DNA of 64,000 nt from Bacillus sp. OV322 (GCF_900112495.1 NZ_FOMA01000001.1:434001-498000); one strand, 5' to 3'. Counted from the stretch's first letter, positions 1-9,410 are shown. Notes: a model not told the origin generated them from the sequence alone. Numbers and translations: made by a program.

Positions 1-650
1 CTCTCTATGTGGACCAATGGGACTGGGAGAAAGTCATTACAAAGGAAAACCGCAGTCAATATACATTGAAAGATGAAGTCAGAAAAATTTTTTCTGCGAT
101 AAAATTAACGGAAAATCATTTATATAAACATTATCCGGAATTTCAGCCGATTTTGCCTAATGACATTTATTTTGTATCTTCTCAGGAGCTAGAGGAACAA
201 TTTCCTGAACTATCTCCAAAACAAAGGGAAGATGCGATTGCAAAGGAGCATGGAGCAGTATTTATCATGCAAATAGGCGGGTTCTTAAAATCCGGGCGTA
301 AACATGATGGACGTTCACCGGACTATGATGATTGGACGCTGAACGGCGATATTATATTTTGGAATCCGCTTCTAGAAAAATCTTTTGAAGTCTCATCGAT
401 GGGAATCAGGGTTGATGAGAAATCGTTATTAAGACAGCTTAGGATATCCCGCATGGAGGAACGAAGATCACTTGAGTTTCATCAATCCATCCTGAGCGGC
501 AAACTTCCATATACGATTGGCGGGGGAATTGGACAGTCAAGATTATGTATGTTCCTGCTTAGAAAGGCGCATATAGGTGAAGTCCAGGCGTCTGTCTGGA
601 ATGAAAGAGAAAAAAAGTGGTGTCTGGATCATCACATTAACCTCCTATGA
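1..650 (+). CDS. asnA: Aspartate-ammonia ligase (asparagine synthetase A), 5' end outside window
   Basis: The reading frame is open from the left edge (residues LYVDQWDWEK at the start), so the N-terminal third lies outside the window. AsnA makes asparagine from aspartate, ammonia and ATP in the cytosol and has a class II aminoacyl-tRNA synthetase fold. Family hallmarks visible here are VDQWDWEK, the HDGRSPDYDDW stretch, LNGDI and the C-terminal GGGIGQSRLCM motif 3. The C terminus is complete and is followed by a strong hairpin at 754-793. A GTG at position 9 is only an internal codon, not the start. Identification is firm from motif content. Confidence 0.93.
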   Translation, partial: LYVDQWDWEKVITKENRSQYTLKDEVRKIFSAIKLTENHLYKHYPEFQPILPNDIYFVSSQELEEQFPELSPKQREDAIAKEHGAVFIMQIGGFLKSGRKHDGRSPDYDDWTLNGDIIFWNPLLEKSFEVSSMGIRVDEKSLLRQLRISRMEERRSLEFHQSILSGKLPYTIGGGIGQSRLCMFLLRKAHIGEVQASVWNEREKKWCLDHHINLL

Positions 651-753
651 AATAAAAGGGAGGATATTGTTAAGTCAGGTTGATTGTAGCGGAAAACAGC
701 CACCTCGCTCCATAGAAGCAAAGTTGGCGAAACAGACTAGAACTAATTTAATT

Positions 754-793
754 AAGAGGGTGCAGGGAGAATTGCCATCTCCTGCACCCTCTT
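754..793. terminator. Bidirectional terminator between asnA and the RNase J gene
   Basis: A 12-bp stem AAGAGGGTGCAG / CTGCACCCTCTT is extended by GAGA/TCTC after a one-base bulge and closes on a short loop. It sits between two convergent genes and is AT-flanked on both sides, so it can serve both. Confidence 0.8.
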
Positions 794-814
794 AATAATG
801 TAAATAAAGAAAGT

Positions 815-2488
815 TTATACCTCAATAATAATAGGAAGAATCATCGGCTTTCTTTTGGTTTGCTCGTATAGGTACTGTCCAATGGTCTTTCTGATGCTTT
901 GTTTCATGGCATTCCACTGATAGACTTTGGCTTTTTGAAGATCCTTGACTGTTATCTTCACCATTCTGTTCACTTCACTTAAGAGATCCTCAGAGTCACG
1001 TGCAAAAACAAATCCGCGTGAAATGACATCAGGGCCGGATATAATCCTTCTTTCAGACTTGCTGAGCGTGACCACGATTACAAGCATTCCATCTTCCGAG
1101 AGAAGTTTACGGTCTCTCAGTACAATATCACCAACATCTCCTATTCCCACTCCGTCTACAAAAATATTCCCTGCAGGCACTTTCCGTATTTGCCGGGCTT
1201 CCCCGTTTTCGATATCGACGACTTCACCATTGCTGATAATAAAGGTATTTTCCTTATTAACTCCAACAGACTCTGCCAGCATGCTGTGATGGTGCAGCAT
1301 CCTGAATTCTCCGTGAACAGGGATGAAGTATTTAGGCTTCATTAACGTGAGCATCATCTTTAATTCTTCCTGATAAGCATGTCCTGAAACATGCATTCCT
1401 GTCGAGGAGCCAGAGCCATAAATTACATTGGCGCCAAGCTGAAAAAGGTTATCGATGATTTTCGTAACATCGCGCTCATTCCCCGGTATAGGGGAGGAAG
1501 CAAATATAACGGTATCGCCTGGGAGGATTGCGACATCCCTGAAATTTGATGAAGACAGGCGTGATAAAGCGGCCATAGGTTCGCCCTGGCTTCCTGTACA
1601 AAGAATGCACACTTTTTCAGGTTCGAAGTCATTCACTTGATTGGCATCAATAAGCATGTTTTCCGGTATGTCTAAATAACCGCGTTCCATTGCAACTGAA
1701 ACGACGTTCACCATGCTTCTCCCAAGCAATGCAAGCTTGCGTCCGGTCTTATGTGCGGCATCTGCTATCTGCTGAAGCCTGCTAACATTGGAAGCAAAGG
1801 TCGAAATGATTACTTTATTTTCGGCCCTTAAAAAAGATTCCTCGATATGAGTGCCTACCACCCGTTCAGAAGGGGTAGAGCCGGGACGTTCAGCGTTTGT
1901 GCTTTCAGACAATAAAGCCAATACTCCGTCACTCCCGATTTTAGCCATTTTGTGAAAATCAGGGAATTGATTATTAGTTGGAGTCAGGTCAAACTTAAAA
2001 TCCCCTGTATGGACCACAGTGCCTTCAGGTGTTTCAAAAACAATTCCGAGGCAATCAGGTATGCTGTGATTTGTGTTGAAAAAACGGAGGCCGATCTTGC
2101 CTAATTGAAAAACGGAATCTGAATGAATCTGGATTAACTTGCTTTCTCTAAGAATTTTATGTTCTTTCAATTTCAATTCAATTAATCCCAGAGTAAAGAA
2201 AGTGGCATATATAGGGATATTTAATTTTTTGAGAAAGTAGGGAATTCCGCCAATATGGTCTTCGTGACCATGAGTCACAATCATTCCGCGGATTTTTTCT
2301 TCATTTTCCTGCAAGTATGTAATATCAGGAATAATCAGATCGATTCCCGGCAATGTTTCATCAGGAAATTTAGATCCGCAGTCAATCACAATGATGTCAT
2401 CGGAATATTGAAGGACATACATATTCTTTCCAATTTCATTCACTCCGCCTAATGCAAATAACGACAGCATGTCTTCACTTTTTCCCAT
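815..2488 (-). CDS. Ribonuclease J family protein
   Basis: A 557-residue metallo-beta-lactamase/beta-CASP ribonuclease, the usual length for RNase J1/J2. The zinc-binding motif HGHEDHIGG is at about residues 73-81, HTGDFKFD follows near 160, and the C terminus ends in the family-typical RKPMILPIIIEV. RNase J enzymes carry out endonucleolytic and 5'-3' exonucleolytic RNA decay in Firmicutes. Start ATG is preceded by GGGAGG. Compared from memory, it matches neither RnjA nor RnjB closely: it has the RnjB-like AERPG..PSE stretch but the complete HGHEDH that RnjA keeps and RnjB lacks. It may therefore be a third paralogue; I give no symbol for that reason. Confidence 0.88.
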   Translation of the reverse strand: MGKSEDMLSLFALGGVNEIGKNMYVLQYSDDIIVIDCGSKFPDETLPGIDLIIPDITYLQENEEKIRGMIVTHGHEDHIGGIPYFLKKLNIPIYATFFTLGLIELKLKEHKILRESKLIQIHSDSVFQLGKIGLRFFNTNHSIPDCLGIVFETPEGTVVHTGDFKFDLTPTNNQFPDFHKMAKIGSDGVLALLSESTNAERPGSTPSERVVGTHIEESFLRAENKVIISTFASNVSRLQQIADAAHKTGRKLALLGRSMVNVVSVAMERGYLDIPENMLIDANQVNDFEPEKVCILCTGSQGEPMAALSRLSSSNFRDVAILPGDTVIFASSPIPGNERDVTKIIDNLFQLGANVIYGSGSSTGMHVSGHAYQEELKMMLTLMKPKYFIPVHGEFRMLHHHSMLAESVGVNKENTFIISNGEVVDIENGEARQIRKVPAGNIFVDGVGIGDVGDIVLRDRKLLSEDGMLVIVVTLSKSERRIISGPDVISRGFVFARDSEDLLSEVNRMVKITVKDLQKAKVYQWNAMKQSIRKTIGQYLYEQTKRKPMILPIIIEV

Positions 2489-2641
2489 AAAAGAAACCTC
2501 CCAGCTGAAATGTATGTTTCTTAGTATGCTCAGTTTATAAGCTATTAGTCATAATTTAGCAGGTGCCTATCGTCCTATATCTGCGGCTGTGTTTCGGACG
2601 TAAATGGCAATAAAATGATTATGTTAAGTATGTCTTTTTTT

Positions 2642-2869
2642 AGACAGTTTTCGTAAACTTTGTTGCTATGAAACAAGGTGGTTGATTTCCGCTCCAGGAT
2701 GCTCGCTTTTCACGCAAGCCGGTGAGCCTCCTCGGCTGCGCCTGATCAGGTCTCACCTGTTCTGCTCATCTAAGCAGGAGTCTCGCACCTTACGCTCCAA
2801 TCAACCTGGCTTGACAATGGGAACGCCTCACATAACATAAAAAAACAACAATCTTTAAGAAATGAGCCT
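2642..2869 (-). repeat. Dispersed repeat family A, copy 1 (reverse orientation)
   Basis: This fills most of the 463-base gap between the RNase J gene and the DinB gene. It begins with GTTTTCGTAAACTTTGTTGC and ends with ACAACAATCTTTAAGAA. The same end sequences, in either orientation, recur at 19889, 21911, 28107, 30753 and 48356. No coding capacity is evident. Confidence 0.85.
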
Positions 2870-2911
2870 TTTTTAAAAATCACAATGTAGTAGACTCATG
2901 ATGTAATGCTA

Positions 2912-2943
2912 AAGGGTGCTGCATTTTGTTATGCAGCACCCTT
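2912..2943 (-). terminator. Terminator after the DinB-family gene
   Basis: A 13-bp stem AAGGGTGCTGCAT / ATGCAGCACCCTT with a 6-base loop lies directly downstream of the DinB stop codon. The longer T-run is on the plus strand, so it may work in both directions. Confidence 0.7.
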
Positions 2944-2951
2944 TTTTCTTC

Positions 2952-3422
2952 TTAGTCCCAAATGTTAATCCTCGGTATTCCCGCCGTTCTTAAATAATCT
3001 AGCAGCTGCCCTGTATGTATTGTTTCGTGATAAGCCACTCGTAATAACATATCTCCTAAATTTCTGATATACCCTGCATCAGAGCGGTCAATTTTTATAT
3101 TCTCTAAGTCATTTTCTGAAAATGACCTGATTGTATCCATAAACTGTTTTCGGTAAGGTTCTGCAAAACTGATTTCTGACTCTGCTGTAGTATAGGGACG
3201 ATTTTCAAATGGCGAATGAAACTCAGTTAAACTGCCCTGATTTTTGATGGCCAGGTGATAATAATGGTCACTTTCTAACACATGTCTGATCATTTCCAGA
3301 CAATTCATGGCTTCGCTGTCTGGCCTCCATTGAAGCCGGTCAGCAGGAATAGAGGTCCACACCTTTATGCTTCTTCTTCTGACTTCATTAAAATTTAAAA
3401 TAATAGAATCAACGGCATTCAT
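2952..3422 (-). CDS. DinB-family protein
   Basis: A 156-residue helical protein of the DinB/YfiT superfamily, whose four-helix bundle usually binds a metal through three histidines. Candidate ligands are the H in MIRHVLESDHYY and the pair in YHETIHTGQLL near the C terminus. DinB proteins are often thiol-dependent transferases or of unknown role. The start at 3422 is chosen because GGGGGA lies about 7 bases upstream; an upstream in-frame ATG at 3509 would add a 29-residue tail with no family counterpart. A second DinB protein is encoded at 19383-19865. Confidence 0.8.
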   Translation of the reverse strand: MNAVDSIILNFNEVRRRSIKVWTSIPADRLQWRPDSEAMNCLEMIRHVLESDHYYHLAIKNQGSLTEFHSPFENRPYTTAESEISFAEPYRKQFMDTIRSFSENDLENIKIDRSDAGYIRNLGDMLLRVAYHETIHTGQLLDYLRTAGIPRINIWD

Positions 3423-3614
3423 GTAAAATATCCCCCTTTTTAAGAATATATGGTTTAAGTATACACGAGAAGCGGGAGGAAACTGAATAAGATTAAAGAT
3501 GAACTCCATTGTGACGCGAAAAATTAATCTTATCCTGGTTATCTATCTTCTTATGCCATCGAAATTGGAGCATAAATAAGATGCTGATAAATTCAGAAAA
3601 TATCTATCCATATA

Positions 3615-3676
3615 TTGACGGGTTTGTAGAGCTGCATTATAATAAAACAAAATTGATAATGATAATCGTTATCAAT
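3615..3676 (+). promoter_or_regulatory. SigA promoter overlapped by a Fur box, upstream of fhuC
   Basis: TTGACG (3615-3620), a 17-base spacer and TATAAT (3638-3643) form a near-ideal vegetative promoter. TTGATAATGATAATCGTTAT at 3653, continuing to 3676, is a classic Fur operator with nested inverted repeats, placed over the expected transcription start. This predicts repression of the iron-uptake operon when iron is plentiful. Confidence 0.9.
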
Positions 3677-3750
3677 TAAATTCTGAGACTTAACATGCAA
3701 TTGAGGTGAAAGATTGATTAATTTTCAATAAAAGCAGGGAGGGATTGCCG

Positions 3751-4572
3751 ATGTCGAGACTATTCACTGAGAATTTAAAAATTGTATACGGTGATCATGA
3801 GATTGTAGAAAATCTGAGCCTGGAAATTCCAGACGGGAAAATTACAGCTGTTATCGGGCCGAACGGCTGCGGAAAGTCCACCGTATTAAAGACACTTTCC
3901 CGCATACTTTCGGCAAAGTCCGGTGCAGTATATCTGGATGGAAAAGAAATCAGCAAGAAGTCTACTAAAAAAATCGCTCAAGAAATGGCGATACTGCCTC
4001 AGTCACCGGATGCTCCGGAAGGCCTAACTGTTTCAGAGTTGGTTTCCTACGGAAGGTTTCCTTATCAAAGGGGCATTGGAAGAAGGAATGATAAAGATAA
4101 AGATAAAGAAGTGGTCGAATGGGCTCTTGGGGTTACAGGGATTCATGCATTTAGAGACAAAACGGTGGACGCGCTTTCTGGAGGTCAAAGACAAAAAGTA
4201 TGGATTTCCATGGCATTAGCACAGGAAACCGATATTATTCTTCTGGATGAACCAACAACCTATCTGGATTTATCACATCAGTTAGAGGTATTGGAGCTGC
4301 TTCGGTACTTAAATGAAGCAGAAAAGCGCACCATCGTCATGGTTATTCACGATTTGAACCACGCCGCCCGTTTCGCGGACCATATCGTTGCTTTAAAGGA
4401 TGGTTCAATCATAAGAGAAGGAACAGCAGAGGAGGTCATGACTCCAGAGGTGCTGCGCCTTGCCTTTAACATTGATGCTGTGATTGGCACTGATCCCAGG
4501 ACAAATAAGCCAATCTGCTCCACTTATAATCTAATAAACTCACATAAAGTTCCCGAAGTGGTTGTCATCTAA
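3751..4572 (+). CDS. fhuC: Ferric-hydroxamate-type ABC transporter, ATPase subunit
   Basis: A 273-residue cytoplasmic ATPase of the FecE/FhuC class that powers siderophore import. Walker A GPNGCGKS is at about residues 36-43, the signature LSGGQRQKVW near 136, Walker B IILLDEPTTYLD near 157, and the switch histidine in VIHD. ATG 3751 is preferred over TTG 3745 because AGGGAGGG ends 7 bases before it. It is the first gene of a four-gene operon behind a Fur box. The match to FhuC rather than another siderophore ATPase rests on the neighbouring binding protein, so the substrate is an inference. Confidence 0.88.
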   Translation: MSRLFTENLKIVYGDHEIVENLSLEIPDGKITAVIGPNGCGKSTVLKTLSRILSAKSGAVYLDGKEISKKSTKKIAQEMAILPQSPDAPEGLTVSELVSYGRFPYQRGIGRRNDKDKDKEVVEWALGVTGIHAFRDKTVDALSGGQRQKVWISMALAQETDIILLDEPTTYLDLSHQLEVLELLRYLNEAEKRTIVMVIHDLNHAARFADHIVALKDGSIIREGTAEEVMTPEVLRLAFNIDAVIGTDPRTNKPICSTYNLINSHKVPEVVVI

Positions 4573-4630
4573 AGGCAGAAGTTACATAGGTATGAGGAAA
4601 AAAATGACTAAGAATTTGGAGATGAATAGT

Positions 4631-5575
4631 ATGCGAAAAAAAAGAAATTCTTTATTAAGTATAATTGCCGTGTTAATGATCGGGTTACTCTCGGCGTGCG
4701 GCGGCCAATCGGACAAGGAGAAAAAAAGTGATTTAACATCTGATACGGCCCCGGAAACCAGAATTTATCATGGTGAAAAAGGTGATGTAAAAGTACCCGT
4801 CAAGCCGAAACGAGTCGCTATGCTGGCAGCAACGTATGCAGGAAACCTGCTTGCGCTCGGCATAACGCCAATTGCAGTCAATGAATATCCAAAGACAAAT
4901 AAGTTTTATGGACACAAACTGGATCATGCAGAAGTTGTAACAGCAGATTCCATGGAGAAGCTCTTGGCATTAAAACCCGATTTAATCATTACATACTCTG
5001 ATGACAAAAATCTTAAAAAATATTCTGAAATAGCCCCGACAGCTGTTTTAACTTACGATAAGTACAACTACCTTGATCAGCATATTGAAATAGGGAAAAT
5101 TGTCGGAAAAGAAAAAGAAGCAAGAAAATGGGTTTCCGAATGGAATGATAAAGCAGAAACTGAAAAGAAAAAAGTACAAAAAGCAATCGGAGCCGATGCA
5201 ACTGCCATGGTTTTTGAGACCTACGGAAAAGATATGTATGTTTATGGAAAGAACTGGGGCCGGGGTACGGAAGTCATCTATCAGGCACTGGGTTTAAAAG
5301 GAAATGATCGATTAAACAAAGATGTTATGGGGCCTGGATACAAGGCGATTTCTGCCGAACTGATTCCTGAATATGCAGGAGACTATATCTTTGTAGGCGA
5401 AGGGGCTTCTACTACGAATAACTCATTTATGAAATCTGATGCCTGGAAACAAATACCTGCAGTGAAAAGTGGCCGCGTTATAAATTTTGATTCCAAATCT
5501 TTTTACTTTAATGATCCGATTTCCCTTGAAAAAGAGATGGACTATATTGTAAAAGCCCTTACTAAAGTTAAGTAA
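4631..5575 (+). CDS. fhuD: Ferric-hydroxamate-type substrate-binding lipoprotein
   Basis: A 314-residue lipoprotein that should capture ferric siderophore outside the membrane. The signal peptide ends in the lipobox LLSAC with the lipidated cysteine at residue 23. The body carries features typical of FhuD from Bacillus: PKRVAMLA, a KDMYVYGKNWGRG segment, GPGYKAIS and a C-terminal YFNDPISLEKEMDYI. The start at 4631 is preferred because GGAG lies 9 bases upstream and it gives a normal-length signal peptide; in-frame ATGs at 4592, 4604 and 4622 would add a charged tail. Hydroxamate specificity is inferred from similarity recalled, not tested. Confidence 0.86.
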   Translation: MRKKRNSLLSIIAVLMIGLLSACGGQSDKEKKSDLTSDTAPETRIYHGEKGDVKVPVKPKRVAMLAATYAGNLLALGITPIAVNEYPKTNKFYGHKLDHAEVVTADSMEKLLALKPDLIITYSDDKNLKKYSEIAPTAVLTYDKYNYLDQHIEIGKIVGKEKEARKWVSEWNDKAETEKKKVQKAIGADATAMVFETYGKDMYVYGKNWGRGTEVIYQALGLKGNDRLNKDVMGPGYKAISAELIPEYAGDYIFVGEGASTTNNSFMKSDAWKQIPAVKSGRVINFDSKSFYFNDPISLEKEMDYIVKALTKVK

Positions 5576-5593
5576 CTGAAAAGGAACTAGCTA

Positions 5594-6637
5594 ATGATGA
5601 TGAATAAATCCGAAACAGCTCAAGAAAGCAAGGTGTATTCAAGACCTGCGTTAGGTATATCCATTTTGGCTTTAGGGTCCATATTACTTATAGGCAGTAT
5701 GATTTTGGCGGTTTCTGTCGGGGCAGCCAACATAGACTTTTTGTCAGTTTGGAAATCTGTATTTTCATATGATCATGCAAGAAGAGCCGATCAAATTATT
5801 GTCGGCTTAAGGCTTCCGAGGGAATTAGGAGCCGCCATTACGGGAGCCGGTTTTGCTGTCAGCGGGGCAATCATGCAGGGGATGACAAGGAATCCCCTTG
5901 CTGATCCCGGGTTACTAGGATTAAATGCTGGGGCCAGTCTGGCACTTGCGATTGTTTTTGCTTTTTTCTCCGGTGCTGGCTTCATAGCCATCATGTTCAT
6001 ATCATTTCTTGGAGCAGGCCTTGGAGCAGGTATGGTCTTTGGCTTAAGCTCATTAAACCGCAAAGGGATGACCCCATTGCGCATTACGCTTGCAGGAGCG
6101 GCCGTGTCCGCTTTATTGTCTGCGTTAGGTGAAGGTATTGCAATCTTTTTTAAATTATCTCAGGATCTTGCATTCTGGTCAGCCGGAGGAGTATCCGGAA
6201 CCACCTGGTTTCAGCTGAAATTGGTCTTTCCTGTTATTATTTCAGGGATTCTTATTGCACTCATGTTCTCAAGAGGATTGACCGTTTTAAGCTTCGGTGA
6301 AGAAATGGCAAAAGGCTTGGGGCAGCGTACTGTTTTTACAAAAACGGTCCTGATGATCGTTGTGCTTGTTCTGGCAGGAGCCTCAGTGTCACTTGTTGGC
6401 CCTATTGCTTTTGCGGGTTTAATCGTGCCTAATGTTGTCCGTTTCCTAGTCGGGACTGATTATCGGTGGATCATCCCCTGCACGGCCATCTTTGGCAGTA
6501 TACTCATGGTTGTGGCGGACACAGCGGCTAGAATGGTTAATATACCTTACGAGACTCCTATGGGTGCCATTGTATCCATAATAGGCATTCCTTTTTTCCT
6601 TTATCTTGCAAGAAAAAGGGGGAAAAGGCTCTCATGA
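5594..6637 (+). CDS. fhuB: FecCD-family siderophore permease, first subunit
   Basis: A 347-residue polytopic membrane protein of the FecCD/BtuC family, which normally has about ten transmembrane helices. Family motifs include LRLPRELGAAITGAGFAVSG, QGMTRNPLADPGLLGLNAGA and, near the end, GPIAFAGLIVPNVVR. It pairs with the next gene product to form the channel. It starts 18 bases after fhuD and its stop overlaps the next start (ATGA), so the two permease subunits are translationally coupled. Three consecutive ATG codons begin the gene; the first is used here. Confidence 0.88.
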   Translation: MMMNKSETAQESKVYSRPALGISILALGSILLIGSMILAVSVGAANIDFLSVWKSVFSYDHARRADQIIVGLRLPRELGAAITGAGFAVSGAIMQGMTRNPLADPGLLGLNAGASLALAIVFAFFSGAGFIAIMFISFLGAGLGAGMVFGLSSLNRKGMTPLRITLAGAAVSALLSALGEGIAIFFKLSQDLAFWSAGGVSGTTWFQLKLVFPVIISGILIALMFSRGLTVLSFGEEMAKGLGQRTVFTKTVLMIVVLVLAGASVSLVGPIAFAGLIVPNVVRFLVGTDYRWIIPCTAIFGSILMVVADTAARMVNIPYETPMGAIVSIIGIPFFLYLARKRGKRLS

Positions 6638-7641
6638 TACAAGTTGAAAAACAAAAAAGAAACAGAATCATAATGATATCTTCCTTTGTCTGCCTGATTT
6701 TGGTTTTTGTTATAAGTGTAGCGACTGGATATGTTTCTTTAACACCCTCACAGCTTGGCAGGACAATAATCGGGCAGGGCACTGATAGAGAAAACCTCAT
6801 TTTATTTGGTTTTCGCTTGCCAAGAATCATGATTGCTGTTCTTGCAGGAGCAGGGCTGGCTGTATCAGGTGCGATTCTTCAGAGCATAACCAGAAATCCT
6901 CTGTCAGAGCCGGGAATACTCGGAATCAATGCAGGCTCTGGCCTGATGGTAGTTTTTTATGTTATGTTCTTTTCTGCTGAATCTTCAAATTTTATATACA
7001 TACTTCCGTTTATGGCTCTAATAGGAGGGGTTTTGACTGCGTTAGTCATCTATTTTATGGCATTTAAGAAAGGGGAAGGCATTGACCCCTCCACACTGGT
7101 ATTGATAGGTGTAGGGATGGCGGCTGCTCTGTACGGAGCGATTTTGACGTTATCAATAAGATTGGAACGTCAGCAATATGACTTCTTTGCTAACTGGCTG
7201 GCGGGAAGAATTTGGGGAGATGACTGGATATTCGTTCTTGCTTTGCTTCCGTGGATTGTCTTGCTTTTGCCTTACGTTTTTATTAAATCAAATGTATTAA
7301 ACACCTTGAGTTTAAATGAACATATATCTATTGGGCTTGGTGTCCGTGTAGAAAAGGAAAGAGTGGTGCTGATTTTTATTTCTGTTGCCCTTGCTTCAGC
7401 ATCAGTTTCTGTAAGCGGAGGCATTGCCTTTGTAGGTCTCATGGCACCTCATATTGCCAGGGGTCTTGTCGGGCCCAGGCATCAGACATTCCTGCCGATT
7501 GCTGCCTTAATAGGAGCAATCCTGCTTTTAGCTGCTGATACTGTTGGAAGAGTTATCTTAGATCCCAGCGGAATTCCGGCAGGTATCATCGTAACAGTAA
7601 TAGGTGCACCGTATTTTATGTATTTAATGGTCAAAAAATAG
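6634..7641 (+). CDS. fhuG: FecCD-family siderophore permease, second subunit
   Basis: A 335-residue polytopic FecCD permease. It has the same core motifs as its partner: FRLPRIMIAVLAGAGLAVSG, QSITRNPLSEPGILGINAGS and GGIAFVGLMAPHIAR, the segment that contacts the ATPase. It overlaps the upstream permease gene by four bases (ATGA), giving coupled synthesis of the heterodimer. A rho-independent terminator at 7672-7717 closes the operon. Confidence 0.88.
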   Translation: MIQVEKQKRNRIIMISSFVCLILVFVISVATGYVSLTPSQLGRTIIGQGTDRENLILFGFRLPRIMIAVLAGAGLAVSGAILQSITRNPLSEPGILGINAGSGLMVVFYVMFFSAESSNFIYILPFMALIGGVLTALVIYFMAFKKGEGIDPSTLVLIGVGMAAALYGAILTLSIRLERQQYDFFANWLAGRIWGDDWIFVLALLPWIVLLLPYVFIKSNVLNTLSLNEHISIGLGVRVEKERVVLIFISVALASASVSVSGGIAFVGLMAPHIARGLVGPRHQTFLPIAALIGAILLLAADTVGRVILDPSGIPAGIIVTVIGAPYFMYLMVKK

Positions 7642-7671
7642 CATTATATATATTATTCCGGCGCCACTTTC

Positions 7672-7717
7672 AAAAACAGCCTTGTAATCCAGGATTGGAA
7701 TACACAGGCTGTTTTTT
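7672..7717 (+). terminator. Terminator of the siderophore operon
   Basis: Stem AAAAACAGCCT / AGGCTGTTTTT with an imperfect inner stem (TGTAATCC / GGAATACA) and a T-run, 30 bases after the last permease gene. Confidence 0.75.
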
Positions 7718-7845
7718 AGAAACTGCTCAGTGTCTTTTACGTTCTTTTATTCAGGTTATTAGCATAAACAATTTCGGGTAGTAAGAGATTTAAAAGCAGC
7801 AAAATAATCAGCTGATGACACCCAAAACCACTCGCTTACTGAATG

Positions 7846-8073
7846 TTAAGATGTTAAAGCAGATGGTTTAATATATTTAGCAAGCAGCCAGCGTGATATC
7901 GGTCCAACAATTAACAACTGTGAAGGCAGAGCAACGATAAAGTTCAGACAAGCTGTTTTTATATATGCTCCGAAGATAGAGCCAATAATTCCTGTCGTGC
8001 AGGCTGTTAAAATAAGGCCGTATACAGACATTATTAAAACCATCATAGGGACCATGCAAAAAGATAATGCCAT
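7846..8073 (-). CDS. DUF2798-like small membrane protein, possibly truncated
   Basis: The 75-residue frame reads as two hydrophobic segments ending in LPSQLLIVGPISRWLLAKYI, the usual C-terminal half of DUF2798 proteins. The frame is open for ten more codons upstream (SFFEVEINFI) but a TAG precedes them and no ATG, GTG or TTG with a ribosome site is present. Either translation begins at the ATG at 8073 without a good Shine-Dalgarno, or the gene has lost its N terminus and is decaying. The function of the family is unknown. Confidence 0.5.
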   Translation of the reverse strand: MALSFCMVPMMVLIMSVYGLILTACTTGIIGSIFGAYIKTACLNFIVALPSQLLIVGPISRWLLAKYIKPSALTS

Positions 8074-8201
8074 AATAAAGTTAATTTCTACTTCGAAAAA
8101 GCTCTATGGTATAAATGAATAAGTGCAGGTAGAATAAGGGAAGCAGGTTTAATGTAAATATACCTGAAACAAGATAAATGATCCGTCATTGGGAGGGTTT
8201 T

Positions 8202-9410
8202 ATGGAAAAGAAGAAGATTTCGGAAAAAAGACTGCTTGCAGTTGCAGGATTAGGCTGGCTGTTTGATGCGATGGATGTTGGAATGCTTTCTTTTATTATA
8301 GTAGCTCTGAAGCAAGAGTGGGGTTTAACGGCAGGGCAAATGGGCTGGATAGGGAGTGTCAATTCTATTGGCATGGCAGTTGGAGCATTGTTGTTTGGGT
8401 CTCTTTCTGATAAAGCAGGACGCAAGAATATCTTTATTATTACTTTATTGTTTTTCTCAATTGGCAGCGGTTTATCAGCAGCTGCAACTACACTTGCAGT
8501 ATTTTTAATATTAAGGTTCTTTATTGGAATGGGACTCGGCGGGGAGCTTCCAGTTGCTTCCACGTTGGTTTCGGAAAGTGTTCCCGCTCACCAGAGAGGA
8601 AAAGTCGTCGTATTGCTTGAAAGTTTTTGGGCAATCGGTTGGATTGCGGCAGCCTTGATTTCTTATTTTGTCATTCCTCATTACGGCTGGAGAATTGCGC
8701 TTATTCTTAGTGCCATTCCTGCACTGTATACCTTATATCTGCGCTGGAGTTTACCTGATTCACCGCGGTACGAAAGCCTGGAACCACAGCAGAAATCATC
8801 CGTTATGCAAAATATGAAGAAGGTGTGGGGAAAAAAATATTTGCGCCAGACCCTTGTATTATGGATACTTTGGTTTTGTGTCGTGTTTTCTTATTATGGA
8901 ATGTTTTTATGGCTTCCAAGCGTAATGGTGCTGAAAGGCTTCAGTTTGATCAAAAGCTTTGAATATGTCTTGATTATGACTCTTGCCCAGCTTCCTGGGT
9001 ACTTTACGGCAGCATGGCTTATTGAAAAGGCAGGACGGAAGTTTGTTTTGGTTACATACTTGTTAGGCACGGCTGCTAGTGCATACTTTTTTGGCCATGC
9101 AGCAAATTTGCCTTCTTTGATTACGTCTGGAATTTTTCTTTCTTTCTTTAATCTCGGAGCTTGGGGAGCGATGTATGCTTATACACCCGAACAGTATCCA
9201 ACATCATTTAGAGGAACCGGATCAGGAATGGCTGCTTCATTTGGAAGGATAGGCGGCATTTTAGGCCCGCTTGCAGCCGGCTATCTGCTTGAAAGAGGAG
9301 TATCTGTGTCAGCAATTTTCACGATTTTTACCATTTCTGTTTTTGCCGGTGCGGCAGTCGTACTGATATTTGGCAAGGAAACAAAAAATACTGAACTAGC
9401 AAAAGGATAG
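8202..9410 (+). CDS. niaP: Niacin/nicotinate transporter, MFS family
   Basis: A 402-residue major facilitator protein with twelve predicted helices. It agrees closely, as I recall it, with Bacillus YceI/NiaP across GLGWLFDAMDVG, IGSVNSIGMA, RFFIGMGLGGELPVASTLVS and FCVVFSYYGMFLWLPSVM. The MFS loop motif after helix 2 reads GSLSDKAGRK. It should import nicotinate for NAD synthesis. GGGAGGG ends 5 bases before ATG 8202; an upstream ATG at 8178 lacks a ribosome site. It stands alone, with no NAD genes nearby. Confidence 0.85.
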   Translation: MEKKKISEKRLLAVAGLGWLFDAMDVGMLSFIIVALKQEWGLTAGQMGWIGSVNSIGMAVGALLFGSLSDKAGRKNIFIITLLFFSIGSGLSAAATTLAVFLILRFFIGMGLGGELPVASTLVSESVPAHQRGKVVVLLESFWAIGWIAAALISYFVIPHYGWRIALILSAIPALYTLYLRWSLPDSPRYESLEPQQKSSVMQNMKKVWGKKYLRQTLVLWILWFCVVFSYYGMFLWLPSVMVLKGFSLIKSFEYVLIMTLAQLPGYFTAAWLIEKAGRKFVLVTYLLGTAASAYFFGHAANLPSLITSGIFLSFFNLGAWGAMYAYTPEQYPTSFRGTGSGMAASFGRIGGILGPLAAGYLLERGVSVSAIFTIFTISVFAGAAVVLIFGKETKNTELAKG

